This document shows positions 16,890 through 25,735 of a DNA stretch of 41,272 nt, piece after piece. The DNA is from an uncultured Clostridium sp. GTDB taxonomy: Bacteria; Bacillota; Clostridia; Clostridiales; Clostridiaceae. Under the pieces are notes generated by a model. That model was not told the DNA's origin and searched no databases. It saw only the letters and a list, made by a program, of their open reading frames with translations. Numbering within the stretch: the first letter of the stretch is position 1; each line of letters starts with the position of its first letter. The stretch covers positions 1-41,272 of the forward strand of contig NZ_CALEVF010000224.1 in NCBI RefSeq assembly GCF_937920395.1. The letters run 5' to 3'. The position numbers and the translations under genes were made by a program.

Positions 16890-18248
16890 TTATTTTTGAC
16901 AAGTTGCTAGAGAATACCAGTGGACTCCATATTTGTAACCTTTGGTTACTGTGCCTCTGATTATATTATGATGATTTTTATTAGAAGTTGAGTAGAGTGC
17001 ACTTTTAGCTATAGTCCCTTTACTTGATGTGATTTTATTATTGACCATTGTTATATATTGAGGATCAGCTACTCCATTCCAATCAAGTAATATACCATTG
17101 CCTTTTTCAGGTGTTTTAACATTATTTTTTCTATTTGTATTAGTTATAGTGTTAACTGATACGTTGCATCTTGAAGTTCCTGCAAGTATTGCTATACCAT
17201 TACTTTGAGAGGATAATACCTTGTTACCAGTAACACTTGAATTGTTTGTGGCAAAAAGGCAGATTGCTCCTAAATTCCCAGTACCGGCCACTGATTCTTC
17301 AACAGTGTTATTTCTAACAATGTTATTATTGGATTGCCATATTTCTATTTGATTAAATCTATTATTTTTACAGGTATTGCCTATGACGGAATTTCCACTA
17401 GTGACTTTCTTACTGCCACCATAGACAGTTATGCCTTCCTGACCATTGCCTATAGATTGATTATTGGTTGCTGTAGAAGCAGTTACACCTTTTCCAGTTG
17501 AGGAATTGTAAGCAAATATTAAACCTTGACCACCACTGTTTCTCAAAATATTGTTGGTTACTGTTATTTTAGTTCCACTTAAACAATAAATATGACCGCC
17601 TATTTGCTCGTATTTATAACCACCATAAACTTTATTATTAGTAAAATTATTTTTATCTATTTTAATATTTGAACTATTATCATCTATTAAAATCCCATAT
17701 TTACGAATATCATTGAAGTATGAAGTAGTAACAGAGCTAGAAGTACTTCCATAAAAGTTAATTGCAGCATAACTTATGTTGTTTGTAAATTTGCAGTTTG
17801 TTACACTTAGTCCTTTTTTTAGAAAAACATTTATAGCTGTAGCACAATTTTGAAAATTTATGCCTTGAAAACTATTAGAATTACCAGTGGAAAATAAAGT
17901 GTTATTTCCGGTACCAATAATTGTAACGTCGCTGGATGCTATTAATTTCATACCATCTTTTAATTTAACGGAATTTGAAAACTTATATATACCTTTTGGT
18001 AATTTTAGTGTAGAGCCATTTGGATAAAGACTTATCATTTTTTGAAACTGTAGGGATGTATCTGATTTTCCTGCTATATTCAGATTATAAGTCTTAGCAG
18101 ATATTGTAGTAGTACTACTTGTTTTAGATGTACTAGTGGTTGGCGTAAGAGCTGAAGCAGACCTAGTATTTAGAATTGGATTAACAGTTGATAAGGTAAT
18201 TAACACGATTAATATTGTAATAGTTTTATTTACATTGTTCTTAAAGAT
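16890..18248 (-). CDS. Secreted parallel beta-helix protein, probable ATC/ATT start
   Basis: This is the first gene after the c-di-GMP-I riboswitch, with 452 residues from ATC at 18248-18246. That frame gives a basic FKNNVNKT, a hydrophobic core and cleavage near RSASA: a complete signal peptide. It aligns with the sister gene at 15480 from the same codon onward. The first ordinary start, GTG at 18206, falls inside the hydrophobic core and would destroy the signal. GAGGAG (18263-18258) lies nine bases before ATC and six before ATT (18251). An ATG at 18235-18233 is in another frame and is followed at once by TAA. The body is a parallel beta-helix (DTSLQFQKMISLYPNGSTL, NGQEGITVYGG, NRFNQIEIWQ). 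Role: extracellular, probably polysaccharide-directed. Confidence 0.8.
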   Translation of the reverse strand: MFKNNVNKTITILIVLITLSTVNPILNTRSASALTPTTSTSKTSSTTTISAKTYNLNIAGKSDTSLQFQKMISLYPNGSTLKLPKGIYKFSNSVKLKDGMKLIASSDVTIIGTGNNTLFSTGNSNSFQGINFQNCATAINVFLKKGLSVTNCKFTNNISYAAINFYGSTSSSVTTSYFNDIRKYGILIDDNSSNIKIDKNNFTNNKVYGGYKYEQIGGHIYCLSGTKITVTNNILRNSGGQGLIFAYNSSTGKGVTASTATNNQSIGNGQEGITVYGGSKKVTSGNSVIGNTCKNNRFNQIEIWQSNNNIVRNNTVEESVAGTGNLGAICLFATNNSSVTGNKVLSSQSNGIAILAGTSRCNVSVNTITNTNRKNNVKTPEKGNGILLDWNGVADPQYITMVNNKITSSKGTIAKSALYSTSNKNHHNIIRGTVTKGYKYGVHWYSLATCQK

Positions 18249-18267
18249 AATAAATCACTCCTCTTAT

Positions 18268-18348
18268 TTTGGTGGCTAGGCTACCATACTTTCGTAAGGC
18301 CCTATGGCTTTGCGTCCTTACTTTTCAGCAAGTTTGCTATTTACTATA
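18268..18348 (-). promoter_or_regulatory. c-di-GMP-I (GEMM) riboswitch
   Basis: Read on the minus strand, this leader carries the conserved GEMM-I elements in order: AGCAAAC, a P2 hairpin closed by a GAAA-type loop (CTTGC-TGAAAA-GTAAG), GGACGCAAAGCC, a P3 arm with TACGAAAGTA, and ATGGTAGCC followed by the 3' strand TAGCCACC. The class binds cyclic di-GMP. The aptamer ends about five bases before the GAGGAG ribosome site of the first beta-helix gene, with no room for a terminator. Control is therefore probably by access to that ribosome site (inference). Whether the ligand turns the operon on or off cannot be told by eye. Confidence 0.93.
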
Positions 18349-18431
18349 AAAGTTTATAAATATAATATATTAACTTATCGTAAATAATCTTTTATTCTTT
18401 AGAATTTCCTTAATTAATTATTAAAGTAAGG

Positions 18432-18437
18432 TATAAT
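18432..18437 (+). promoter_or_regulatory. Possible -10 box for rmlD
   Basis: A perfect TATAAT lies 35 bases before the rmlD ATG in the divergent gap with the riboswitch operon. The region 17 bases upstream (CTTAAT) is a poor -35, so the assignment rests on the -10 and the context alone. Confidence 0.4.
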
Positions 18438-18472
18438 TTATATAGAAATAAGCTTTAAAGGGAGAAATAAAT

Positions 18473-19306
18473 ATGAAGATATTAATCACAGGGTCTAATG
18501 GTCAACTTGGTAGAGAATTAGCTAAACAATACAAAGATAAAAAAAGTGTCGAGCTAATACTTACAAAAAGTTCAAATCTAGATATATCGGATATTAATGC
18601 AGTATATAAATTTGTAAATGAAAATAAACCAGATGTAATTATAAATTGCGCTGCACTTACAGCTGTAGATAAGTGTGAGAGTGAAATAGACACTGCTTAT
18701 AAGATAAATGCAATAGGACCTAAAAACTTAGCGATAGCAGCAAATGAAATTGGCGCAGAAATCGTACAAGTTTCAACAGATTATGTGTTTAGTGGTAATA
18801 TAGATAAGTCACTTACGGAATTTGATAAAATAGATCCTCAAACTATTTATGGAAAAACAAAGCTTGAAGGAGAGAGGTTAGTTAGAAGCCTCAATCCTAA
18901 ACATTACATAGTTAGAACTGCATGGCTTTATGGAGATGGAACTAATTTTGTAAATACTATGATAAAATTAAGTGAAACTAATAATACATTAAAAGTAGTT
19001 AATGATCAAAAGGGGACACCTACAAGTACTATCGATTTAGCTAGAGTTATAATAAAACTTGTAGAGGATAAAAACTATGGAATTTTTCATTGTACTTGCA
19101 AAGGTGAATGTACGTGGTATGATTTCACTAAAGAAATATTTAGAATTAAAGGTATAAAAACAAAGGTTTTACCTTGTACTTCAGAGGAATTTAAAAGACC
19201 AGCAAAAAGGCCACAATACTCAGTGCTTAGAAATTATATGTTAGAACTTACAACAGGGGATATAACTAGAACTTGGCAAGAAGCAATTTACGAATATTTA
19301 AAATAA
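18473..19306 (+). CDS. rmlD: dTDP-4-dehydrorhamnose reductase
   Basis: This is a 277-residue short-chain dehydrogenase-fold protein of normal RmlD length. The cofactor loop TGSNGQLG is at 6-13, the STDYVF motif at 101-106, and the catalytic YGKTK at 126-130. It performs the last step of dTDP-L-rhamnose synthesis, reducing dTDP-4-dehydro-L-rhamnose with NAD(P)H. The other rml genes are not in the window and must be elsewhere. The start is ATG after GGGAG. It is transcribed divergently from the riboswitch operon and lies 30 bases before the phosphatase gene, so the two probably form one transcript ending at the terminator at 20187. Confidence 0.93.
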   Translation: MKILITGSNGQLGRELAKQYKDKKSVELILTKSSNLDISDINAVYKFVNENKPDVIINCAALTAVDKCESEIDTAYKINAIGPKNLAIAANEIGAEIVQVSTDYVFSGNIDKSLTEFDKIDPQTIYGKTKLEGERLVRSLNPKHYIVRTAWLYGDGTNFVNTMIKLSETNNTLKVVNDQKGTPTSTIDLARVIIKLVEDKNYGIFHCTCKGECTWYDFTKEIFRIKGIKTKVLPCTSEEFKRPAKRPQYSVLRNYMLELTTGDITRTWQEAIYEYLK

Positions 19307-19336
19307 TTTAGAACAAATTAATTAGGGGGTGCTAGA

Positions 19337-20110
19337 ATGATAAATATAGATATTCATAGTCATATACTGCCGGGGATAGATGATGGTTCAAAAAGTATGG
19401 AAATGAGCATTCAGATGTTAAAGATGGCAGAGGCAAAAGGAACTAAAACAATAGTAGCAACTCCACATTACATGAAAAGTGTATATGAAAATTATTATGA
19501 TGATGTCTCTTTAGTGCATCAGCAGTTAAAGCTTGCAGCAGCTTCTGCGGGAGTAAATATAGAAATACTTTTAGGACAAGAAATAATGCTAGACAAATAT
19601 TCACTAAAGTTGTGCAAGGAGAAAAAGCTAAGAGGGATAAATGGGACAAACTATCTGCTTATTGAATTTCCTATGGAGAAATTGCCAAAGGATGCTATAG
19701 ATTTAATTTATGAACTTAGGGTTGCTGGTATTAAACCTATAGTTGCACATCCAGAAAGATATGACTATATAAATAAAACACCAACAGTTATAAATGACTT
19801 CATCGAAGAGGGTTGTCTTTTCCAAATTAATACTGGGAGTTTGGAAGGTTTATTTGGGAAAAAAGTTCAAAGCTGTGCCAAGATGCTAGTGGAAGAGAGA
19901 CTAGCAAATTTCATAGCGTCAGATGCACATACATTAAATAAAAGATGTCCAGGACTACTAGAAGGAGTGCATGTAGCTAAAACATTAGATAAAGGATTTG
20001 AAAGAAGGGTATCTCATAATTTAGAACTGTTATTAAAAAATGAAGATGTAGAAATAGAAAATCAGAAAATAGCAAAAAAGAAAAACATATTCAATTTCTT
20101 TAAAGGGTAA
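19337..20110 (+). CDS. cpsB: CpsB/YwqE-type PHP tyrosine phosphatase
   Basis: This is a 257-residue metal-dependent phosphatase of the PHP superfamily. The metal-binding DIHSHILPGIDDGS is at 5-18; TPHY, AHPERY and SDAHT follow in the family's order. CpsB proteins dephosphorylate the tyrosine cluster of BY-kinases and so set capsule chain length. Its expected substrate here, the Wzz/kinase-like protein at 7147, lacks an obvious tyrosine cluster and has an altered Walker A, so another kinase may be the target. The start is ATG after GGGGGTG. The C-terminal tail (about 235-257) is lysine-rich. Confidence 0.92.
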   Translation: MINIDIHSHILPGIDDGSKSMEMSIQMLKMAEAKGTKTIVATPHYMKSVYENYYDDVSLVHQQLKLAAASAGVNIEILLGQEIMLDKYSLKLCKEKKLRGINGTNYLLIEFPMEKLPKDAIDLIYELRVAGIKPIVAHPERYDYINKTPTVINDFIEEGCLFQINTGSLEGLFGKKVQSCAKMLVEERLANFIASDAHTLNKRCPGLLEGVHVAKTLDKGFERRVSHNLELLLKNEDVEIENQKIAKKKNIFNFFKG

Positions 20111-20186
20111 TAGAACTGTGGTTATGGTAATTAGAAAAAATGTATGATTTGTAATCAATGAATTATATGTATATTATATTAAAAAG

Positions 20187-20238
20187 ATAAAATTTGTTTA
20201 TTCATTATTTGAATTAGCAAATTTTATTTTTTTATTTT
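20187..20238 (+). terminator. Probable terminator after rmlD-cpsB
   Basis: ATAAAATTTG (20187-20196) and CAAATTTTAT (20218-20227) form a perfect 10-bp stem around a 21-base loop, followed by a long T-rich run to 20238. The stem is AT-rich and so weak, but its position after the last gene of the unit supports the call. Confidence 0.65.
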
Positions 20239-20666
20239 CCCCTATTTTTCGATAAAAACCGAGGAAAATACAAAAATTCACAGTGTTAAATGATATAAAA
20301 TTAATTAGTAAAAAATAATTAAACTTTTCCATATAAATTATAAAAATGAATTGTATGGAAACATATTATGTCGATATATGTCTAATCATAAAGGGCATAT
20401 ATAATAATTCAAAACCAATAGACATATTATGAATAATTTTAATTTTGTATAACAATCAATACATTGGAAAATTTTTGTATATATAAGTATATATACAATT
20501 ATATTACAAGATTAAGCATTTGCAATAAAAATTACTAAGTTATATACTAAGTTATATACTAGGTTAATAGTATGTACATAAATTTAATAAAACTTTGTAA
20601 TTGTGTAAAAATAACAAAACAATGTAAAATTGAGGAAGGATTTGAAGAATAAAGGGGGGTACATAA
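20239..20666 (+). promoter_or_regulatory. AT-rich leader of the second block with dyads and direct repeats
   Basis: The bases from the terminator to the priming transferase hold no gene but several ordered elements. ATATGTCTA (20376-20384) faces TAGACATAT (20419-20427). A perfect palindrome, TTGTATATATA-AG-TATATATACAA, spans 20475-20498. Three 12-base direct repeats, ACTAAGTTATAT twice and then ACTAGGTTAATA, run from 20534 to 20569. A possible promoter is TTGTGT (20601-20606) with TAAAAT (20625-20630) at an 18-base spacing. The elements upstream of it look like regulator sites, though the regulator is unknown. Confidence 0.5.
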
Positions 20667-21335
20667 ATGCAACAGTTGGAACAAAATTCTGGATTAACAC
20701 AAGTGGATATTGCTTGTGAATATGATAAAAACATAGGATATTTTATTATAAAAAGAATAATTGATATTATAGGTTCTTTATGTGGAATTCTAGTATTGAG
20801 TCCAGTGATGATAATTGTTAGCATTTGGATTAAATTAGACTCTAAGGGGCCAGTTTTTTTTGCTCAAAATAGAATTGGAAAAGATGGTCTATCATTTAAA
20901 ATGTATAAATTTAGATCCATGTGTATGGATGCAGAATGTCTTTTGGACAAACTTAGGTGTGAAAATGAAATGTCAGGACCTATGTTTAAAATAAAAGAAG
21001 ACCCAAGGATAACTAATATTGGCAGATTTATAAGGAAAACAAGCATAGATGAATTACCGCAATTATTTAATATATTAAAGGGTGAAATGGCGATTGTAGG
21101 TCCAAGACCAAGTCTTCCTAAAGAAGTAGATCAGTTTACACCATTTCAAAAAAGAAGGTTAATTGCAAAGCCTGGTTTAACTTGTTATTGGCAAGTAAGA
21201 GGAAGAAGCAATATTGGGTTTGAGGAGTGGATGAAAATGGATGTTGAGTACTTAGGGGATAGAAGCACTTTGGTTGATTTGGGACTTATACTTAAGACTA
21301 TTGGAGTACTATTTGGGGATGAAGGTGCTAGGTAA
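20667..21335 (+). CDS. Undecaprenyl-phosphate sugar phosphotransferase (priming enzyme)
   Basis: This 222-residue protein matches the catalytic half of the WcaJ/CpsE/RfbP polyprenyl-phosphate hexose-1-phosphate transferases. One membrane helix (about 33-56) is followed by KFRSM at 81-85, SIDELPQLFNIL at 126-137, VGPRP at 144-148 and KPGLTCYWQVRGR at 168-180. It transfers the first sugar-1-phosphate to undecaprenyl phosphate at the inner membrane face and so starts every repeat unit. The extra N-terminal membrane domain of the longer family members is absent, as in many Gram-positive and short forms. It is the only priming enzyme seen in the window. The ATG start follows a GGGGGG run. It heads the second block after a long leader. 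Confidence 0.93.
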   Translation: MQQLEQNSGLTQVDIACEYDKNIGYFIIKRIIDIIGSLCGILVLSPVMIIVSIWIKLDSKGPVFFAQNRIGKDGLSFKMYKFRSMCMDAECLLDKLRCENEMSGPMFKIKEDPRITNIGRFIRKTSIDELPQLFNILKGEMAIVGPRPSLPKEVDQFTPFQKRRLIAKPGLTCYWQVRGRSNIGFEEWMKMDVEYLGDRSTLVDLGLILKTIGVLFGDEGAR

Positions 21336-21371
21336 GATTCGAGTATTTACAAATCGTTGGGGGGATACATA

Positions 21372-22421
21372 ATGTTATGTGCATTAATAATGGCAGGTGG
21401 TAAAGGAACTAGATTTTGGCCTTTGTCTACAGAAGAAAAACCAAAACAATTTTTGAAGCTTGTAGGCGACGATACAATGATTCAAATGAGTGTAAAAAGA
21501 TTAGAAAAACTTATTCCTATAGAAAGAATATTTATAGTCACAGGTATGCGATATATGGGTTTAATTAAGGAACAGTTACCGAATTTACCTTTTAAAAATA
21601 TTATTGTAGAGCCTGTAGGAAAAAATACAGCACCATGCATTGCTCTGTCTGCATTTCATATTAATAAAATATATGAAGATGCTACAATAGCAGTATTACC
21701 ATCAGATCATCTTATAAAAGATGAAGATAACTTTTTGGAAGTGTTAGATTCTGCAAATGAATTTATTGAGAAAAATAACGAGGCAATAGTAACAATAGGT
21801 ATGAAACCAGATAGACCTGAAACGGGTTATGGGTATATAAATTATGGCGATATGAATTGCGATATAAATGGATGCGAGGTGCGAGAGGTTAAAGGGTTTG
21901 TAGAAAAACCTGATTTACATAAGGCTAAGGAGTATCTGGAAAATGGAAACTATCTTTGGAATGGTGGTATGTTTATTTGGAAGGCTGCCAATATTTTAAG
22001 ACTTACAGAACAGTACCTTACAAATACATTTCAAGTGTTAAGTGAAATAGCAGCAACAAGTGATGAAGATTATAATAAAGTATTAATAGAAAAATATAAT
22101 AATGTGGATAGCATATCTGTAGATTTTGGGATTATGGAGAAAGCAAAAGATATATATGTTATTCCGGGGGATTTTGGATGGGATGATGTTGGAAGCTGGG
22201 CAGCTGTTGGAAGATATAGAGAAAAAGATAGCTTTAACAATGTTTCTATGGGTAATGTGAAAAACTTTGATGGTAGCAATAATATAATTATTAGTAACGG
22301 TAAACCTATAGTAATATCAGGACTTCAAGATATATTTGTTGTTGAGTCGGATGACATGATATTTGTTGGTAAAAAAGATGGTATAGAAAATATAAGAGAA
22401 CTTAAAAATCAAATTAGTTAA
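21372..22421 (+). CDS. manC: Mannose-1-phosphate guanylyltransferase
   Basis: This 349-residue nucleotidyltransferase has the signature [16 protein letters not shown] near residues 4-19, EKPKQF just after it, and later [11 protein letters not shown] and FVEKP motifs typical of GDP-mannose pyrophosphorylases. It makes GDP-mannose from mannose-1-phosphate and GTP. The length fits the single-domain form without the phosphomannose isomerase domain. ATG at 21372 is chosen, seven bases after the GGGGGG run; an upstream in-frame TTG at 21357 would overlap that run. It supplies gmd and fcl immediately downstream. Phosphomannomutase is not in the window. Confidence 0.93.
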   Translation: MLCALIMAGGKGTRFWPLSTEEKPKQFLKLVGDDTMIQMSVKRLEKLIPIERIFIVTGMRYMGLIKEQLPNLPFKNIIVEPVGKNTAPCIALSAFHINKIYEDATIAVLPSDHLIKDEDNFLEVLDSANEFIEKNNEAIVTIGMKPDRPETGYGYINYGDMNCDINGCEVREVKGFVEKPDLHKAKEYLENGNYLWNGGMFIWKAANILRLTEQYLTNTFQVLSEIAATSDEDYNKVLIEKYNNVDSISVDFGIMEKAKDIYVIPGDFGWDDVGSWAAVGRYREKDSFNNVSMGNVKNFDGSNNIIISNGKPIVISGLQDIFVVESDDMIFVGKKDGIENIRELKNQIS

Positions 22422-22440
22422 TATAAAGGGGAGTATACAT

Positions 22441-23523
22441 ATGAAAAAGGCATTAATAACAGGAATAACTGGACAAGATGGATCTTACTTAACAGAATTT
22501 TTATTGGCAAAGGGTTATGAAGTACATGGAATAAAAAGAAGAGCAAGTTCTTTTAATACAAAGAGAATAGATTATTTATTTGAAGATCCAGAAATAGGGA
22601 ATAAAACACTATTTCTTCATTATGGAGATTTAACGGATTCAAGTAATTTAAATAGAATAATAGAAAAAGTTAGACCAGATGAAATATACAATCTAGGTGC
22701 TCAAAGTCATGTTCAAGTTTCTTTTGAGGTGCCTGAATATACTGCGGATACAGATGGTATGGGAACCCTTAGAATACTAGATGCTATAAAAGAAAGTGGA
22801 TTAAAATGTAAATTTTATCAAGCATCGACTTCAGAACTTTTTGGAGGATTACCGGGTACTGCACCACAAAGTGAAAAAACACCTTTTTATCCAAAGAGCC
22901 CTTATGGAGTAGCAAAATTATACTCTTATTGGATAACTGTGAACTACAGAGAATCATATGATTTGTTTGCATGTAACGGGATATTATTTAATCATGAATC
23001 TCCAAGGCGTGGGGAGACTTTTGTTACTAGAAAAATAACAAGAGCAGTTGCTAGTATTATGGCAGGAAAACAAGAGAAATTGTCCCTCGGTAACATGGAT
23101 GCAAAAAGAGATTGGGGTTTTGCAGGAGATTATGTAGAAGCTATGTGGTTATTGCTGCAACAAGATAAACCACAAGACTATGTCATTGCCACAAATGAGA
23201 CTCATACTGTTAGGGAGTTTGTAGAATTATCATTTAAAGAAATTGGTATAGATATAGAGTGGAAAGGTACAGGATCAGATGAAAAAGGATACAATAAAGC
23301 AACTAAGAAATTGTTAGTTGATATAAATCCAATATATTTTAGACCAGCAGAAGTTGAGTTACTTTGGGGAGATTCTACAAAGGCTGAAACAGAACTTAAA
23401 TGGGAAAGAAAAGTTAGTTTTAAACAATTAGTTAAAATGATGGTAGATGGTGATATGAGAGAAATAGCTGGAATAAGTTCAGACGAATTCATTGCTAAGG
23501 CAGAAGCAGCTATAACAAAATAA
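22441..23523 (+). CDS. gmd: GDP-mannose 4,6-dehydratase
   Basis: This 360-residue extended short-chain dehydrogenase-fold enzyme converts GDP-mannose to GDP-4-dehydro-6-deoxymannose. The cofactor loop TGITGQDG is at 7-14. The catalytic residues Thr130 and Glu132 (in QASTSELFG), Tyr155 and Lys159 (in SPYGVAK) sit where the well-studied bacterial Gmd has them. [16 protein letters not shown] is the family's substrate loop. The ATG start follows GGGGAG. It lies between manC and fcl with gaps of 19 and 35 bases, so one transcript is likely. Confidence 0.96.
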   Translation: MKKALITGITGQDGSYLTEFLLAKGYEVHGIKRRASSFNTKRIDYLFEDPEIGNKTLFLHYGDLTDSSNLNRIIEKVRPDEIYNLGAQSHVQVSFEVPEYTADTDGMGTLRILDAIKESGLKCKFYQASTSELFGGLPGTAPQSEKTPFYPKSPYGVAKLYSYWITVNYRESYDLFACNGILFNHESPRRGETFVTRKITRAVASIMAGKQEKLSLGNMDAKRDWGFAGDYVEAMWLLLQQDKPQDYVIATNETHTVREFVELSFKEIGIDIEWKGTGSDEKGYNKATKKLLVDINPIYFRPAEVELLWGDSTKAETELKWERKVSFKQLVKMMVDGDMREIAGISSDEFIAKAEAAITK

Positions 23524-23558
23524 CGGAAATGACTACAATTAAGTGAGGAAGTGTTATT

Positions 23559-24488
23559 ATGAATAAAAATAGTAGAATTTATGTAGCTGGACATAGAGGT
23601 CTTGTAGGTTCAGCTATAGTTCGAAACTTAAAAGAAAAAGGATATACAAATATAATAGGAAAAACACATAATGAATTAGATTTAATGAGTCAGAAGGATG
23701 TTAGAAGTTTCTTTGAAACAGAAAAACCAGAATACGTTTTTCAAGCTGCAGCAAAAGTTGGCGGAATTGGAGCTAATAGTTCGTATCCAGCTGATTTTAT
23801 ATATGAAAATATGGAAATGCAAAATAATATTATAAAGGCAGCACATGATTTCAAAGTAAAAAAACTTTTATTTCTAGGAAGTTCTTGTATATATCCTAAA
23901 AATTGTCCTCAGCCAATTAAAGAGGAATATTTACTATCAGGATATCTTGAACCAACAAATGAAGGTTATGCAATAGCTAAAATTGCAGGACTTAAAATGT
24001 GCCAGTTTTTTAAAAGGGAGTATGGTGATAATTTTATAAGTTGTATGCCAACTAATCTTTATGGACCTAACGATAATTTTGACTTGAATAACTCACATGT
24101 TATGCCAGCACTCATTAGAAAGTTTCATGAAGCTAAAGTTACCAATAGTCCTTTTGTAGAGATATGGGGAAGTGGAAAACCACTTAGAGAATTTTTGTAT
24201 GTAGATGATATGGCAGATGCTTGTGTTTATTTAATGGAGAATTATGATGGTGAAGAGCATGTAAATGTTGGTACTGGCAAAGAACTTACTATAAGAGAAC
24301 TAGCAGAGATGGTCAAAAAAGTAGTTGGATTCAATGGTGAGTTAAAGTTTAATACAGAAAAACCTGATGGAACTATGAGAAAACTACTAGATGTAAGCAA
24401 GCTTGAAAAGACAGGATGGAAGTATAAGGTTAAACTTGAAGATGGTGTTAAAATGGAATATGAGTGGTTTGAAAATAAGTGTAAATAA
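23559..24488 (+). CDS. fcl: GDP-L-fucose synthase
   Basis: This is a 309-residue GDP-4-dehydro-6-deoxy-D-mannose epimerase/reductase, also called wcaG. The cofactor loop [10 protein letters not shown] is at 10-19. GSSCIYP at 107-113 supplies the serine and the catalytic cysteine (Cys110), and YAIAK at 137-141 holds the catalytic tyrosine and lysine. It completes GDP-L-fucose with NADPH, so the polymer most likely contains L-fucose. The ATG start follows GAGGAAG. A 134-base gap with no clear gene separates it from the next glycosyltransferase. Confidence 0.95.
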   Translation: MNKNSRIYVAGHRGLVGSAIVRNLKEKGYTNIIGKTHNELDLMSQKDVRSFFETEKPEYVFQAAAKVGGIGANSSYPADFIYENMEMQNNIIKAAHDFKVKKLLFLGSSCIYPKNCPQPIKEEYLLSGYLEPTNEGYAIAKIAGLKMCQFFKREYGDNFISCMPTNLYGPNDNFDLNNSHVMPALIRKFHEAKVTNSPFVEIWGSGKPLREFLYVDDMADACVYLMENYDGEEHVNVGTGKELTIRELAEMVKKVVGFNGELKFNTEKPDGTMRKLLDVSKLEKTGWKYKVKLEDGVKMEYEWFENKCK

Positions 24489-24622
24489 GGATAGTCCAGG
24501 TATACTTTATTAGGATTTTTAATAGTACTGTAAATTTTTTTGCAAAGTATATTGTATAAGTAATTTGATTTTGAGATAAGTTAGTTTGAATTAGCATGAG
24601 TTGGATAAGGTGGTAAGTGTAT

Positions 24623-25726
24623 ATGGAAGTGTTAGTATTGAGTACTAAAAAGAAGCTCAAAGTCCTTCACATTGTAGAAGCAATGGGTGGAGGTGTGTTT
24701 AGTTATATTGTTGGTTTAACAAACAATATGTGTGATGAATTTGAAGTAACAATTGCTTATGCATTAAGATCACAAACCCCAAAAGATTTTGATACATATT
24801 TTGATAAAAGAATAAAGTTAATTAAAGTTAAGAATTTCACCCGGAATATTTCATTAAAGAACGATGCAAAGGCATTTTTTGAAATTAAAAAAATTTATAA
24901 AGAAATTCAGCCAGATGTAGTTCATCTTCATTCCTCTAAGGCGGGTATTTTGGGAAGATTTGCAATAAATGGTAAAAAAGTAAAAATGTTTTATACACCT
25001 CATGGTTATGCTTTTTTAAAAGAAGATGATTCAGTCTTAAAAAGGAATGTTTATAAGTTTTTTGAATGGACAGCTGCAAAAAGAATGTGTACCACAATTG
25101 CCTGCAGTAAGGGCGAATATGAGCCTACACTTAGATTGACTAAAAATGCTACTTATATTAATAACGGTATTAATATTAATGAGTTTGATGGAGTAAAGAG
25201 ATATGGTAGTTCTCAAAATGAAGGCTTGAAAATCTGTACCGTTGGCCGTATATGTTTTCAGAAGAATCCAGAACTTTTTAATAAAATTGCAGAGGCTTTT
25301 CCCAATATCTCTTTTACCTGGATAGGTGGTGGTGAAATGAAAGATAAACTCACAAATTCTAATATTGAGATAACAGGTTGGGTAGATAAGAAGACAGCAT
25401 TAGAAATTATGAGTCGGTCCAATATATTTTTGCTCCCATCATTGTGGGAGGGACTTCCAATATCATTGCTAGAGGCAATGTATCTAAAGAAAATTTGTAT
25501 TGTAAGCAATGTGATTGGAAATAAAGATGTTATAAGACATGGTGAAAATGGATTTGTGGCAAATAAATTAAATGAGTATGTGGAAATTATAAATAAACTA
25601 CAGCAAGAAAAGTATGATATTGATAGAATACAAAAGAATTGCTTTGAAGATGTGCTAAATGAATATAATATGTCTAATATGGCAAAGAGATATGAACAAG
25701 TTTATAAAACTAAAATTATAATGTAG
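24623..25726 (+). CDS. GT4 glycosyltransferase (CapM/EpsD-like)
   Basis: This is a 367-residue GT-B fold enzyme. The N-terminal VLHIVEAMGGGVFSYIVGL is the glycine loop. DVVHLHSSKAGILGR and PHGYAF follow, and the donor site PSLWEGLPISLLEAM lies around residues 270-285. This arrangement is typical of GT4 enzymes such as CapM or EpsD that add an early sugar to the priming residue. ATG at 24623 is preferred because AAGGTGG lies nine bases upstream; GTG at 24617 is only three bases from that site. The sugar is unknown; an early-acting GT is plausible from its place just after the donor genes. Confidence 0.87.
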   Translation: MEVLVLSTKKKLKVLHIVEAMGGGVFSYIVGLTNNMCDEFEVTIAYALRSQTPKDFDTYFDKRIKLIKVKNFTRNISLKNDAKAFFEIKKIYKEIQPDVVHLHSSKAGILGRFAINGKKVKMFYTPHGYAFLKEDDSVLKRNVYKFFEWTAAKRMCTTIACSKGEYEPTLRLTKNATYINNGININEFDGVKRYGSSQNEGLKICTVGRICFQKNPELFNKIAEAFPNISFTWIGGGEMKDKLTNSNIEITGWVDKKTALEIMSRSNIFLLPSLWEGLPISLLEAMYLKKICIVSNVIGNKDVIRHGENGFVANKLNEYVEIINKLQQEKYDIDRIQKNCFEDVLNEYNMSNMAKRYEQVYKTKIIM

Positions 25727-25735
25727 AGGTGAGCT

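Noticed and set aside
24489..24622. Terminator or promoter in the gap after fcl
   Set aside because: Only a weak imperfect stem with a T-run and a poor -35/-10 pair are visible; neither is convincing.
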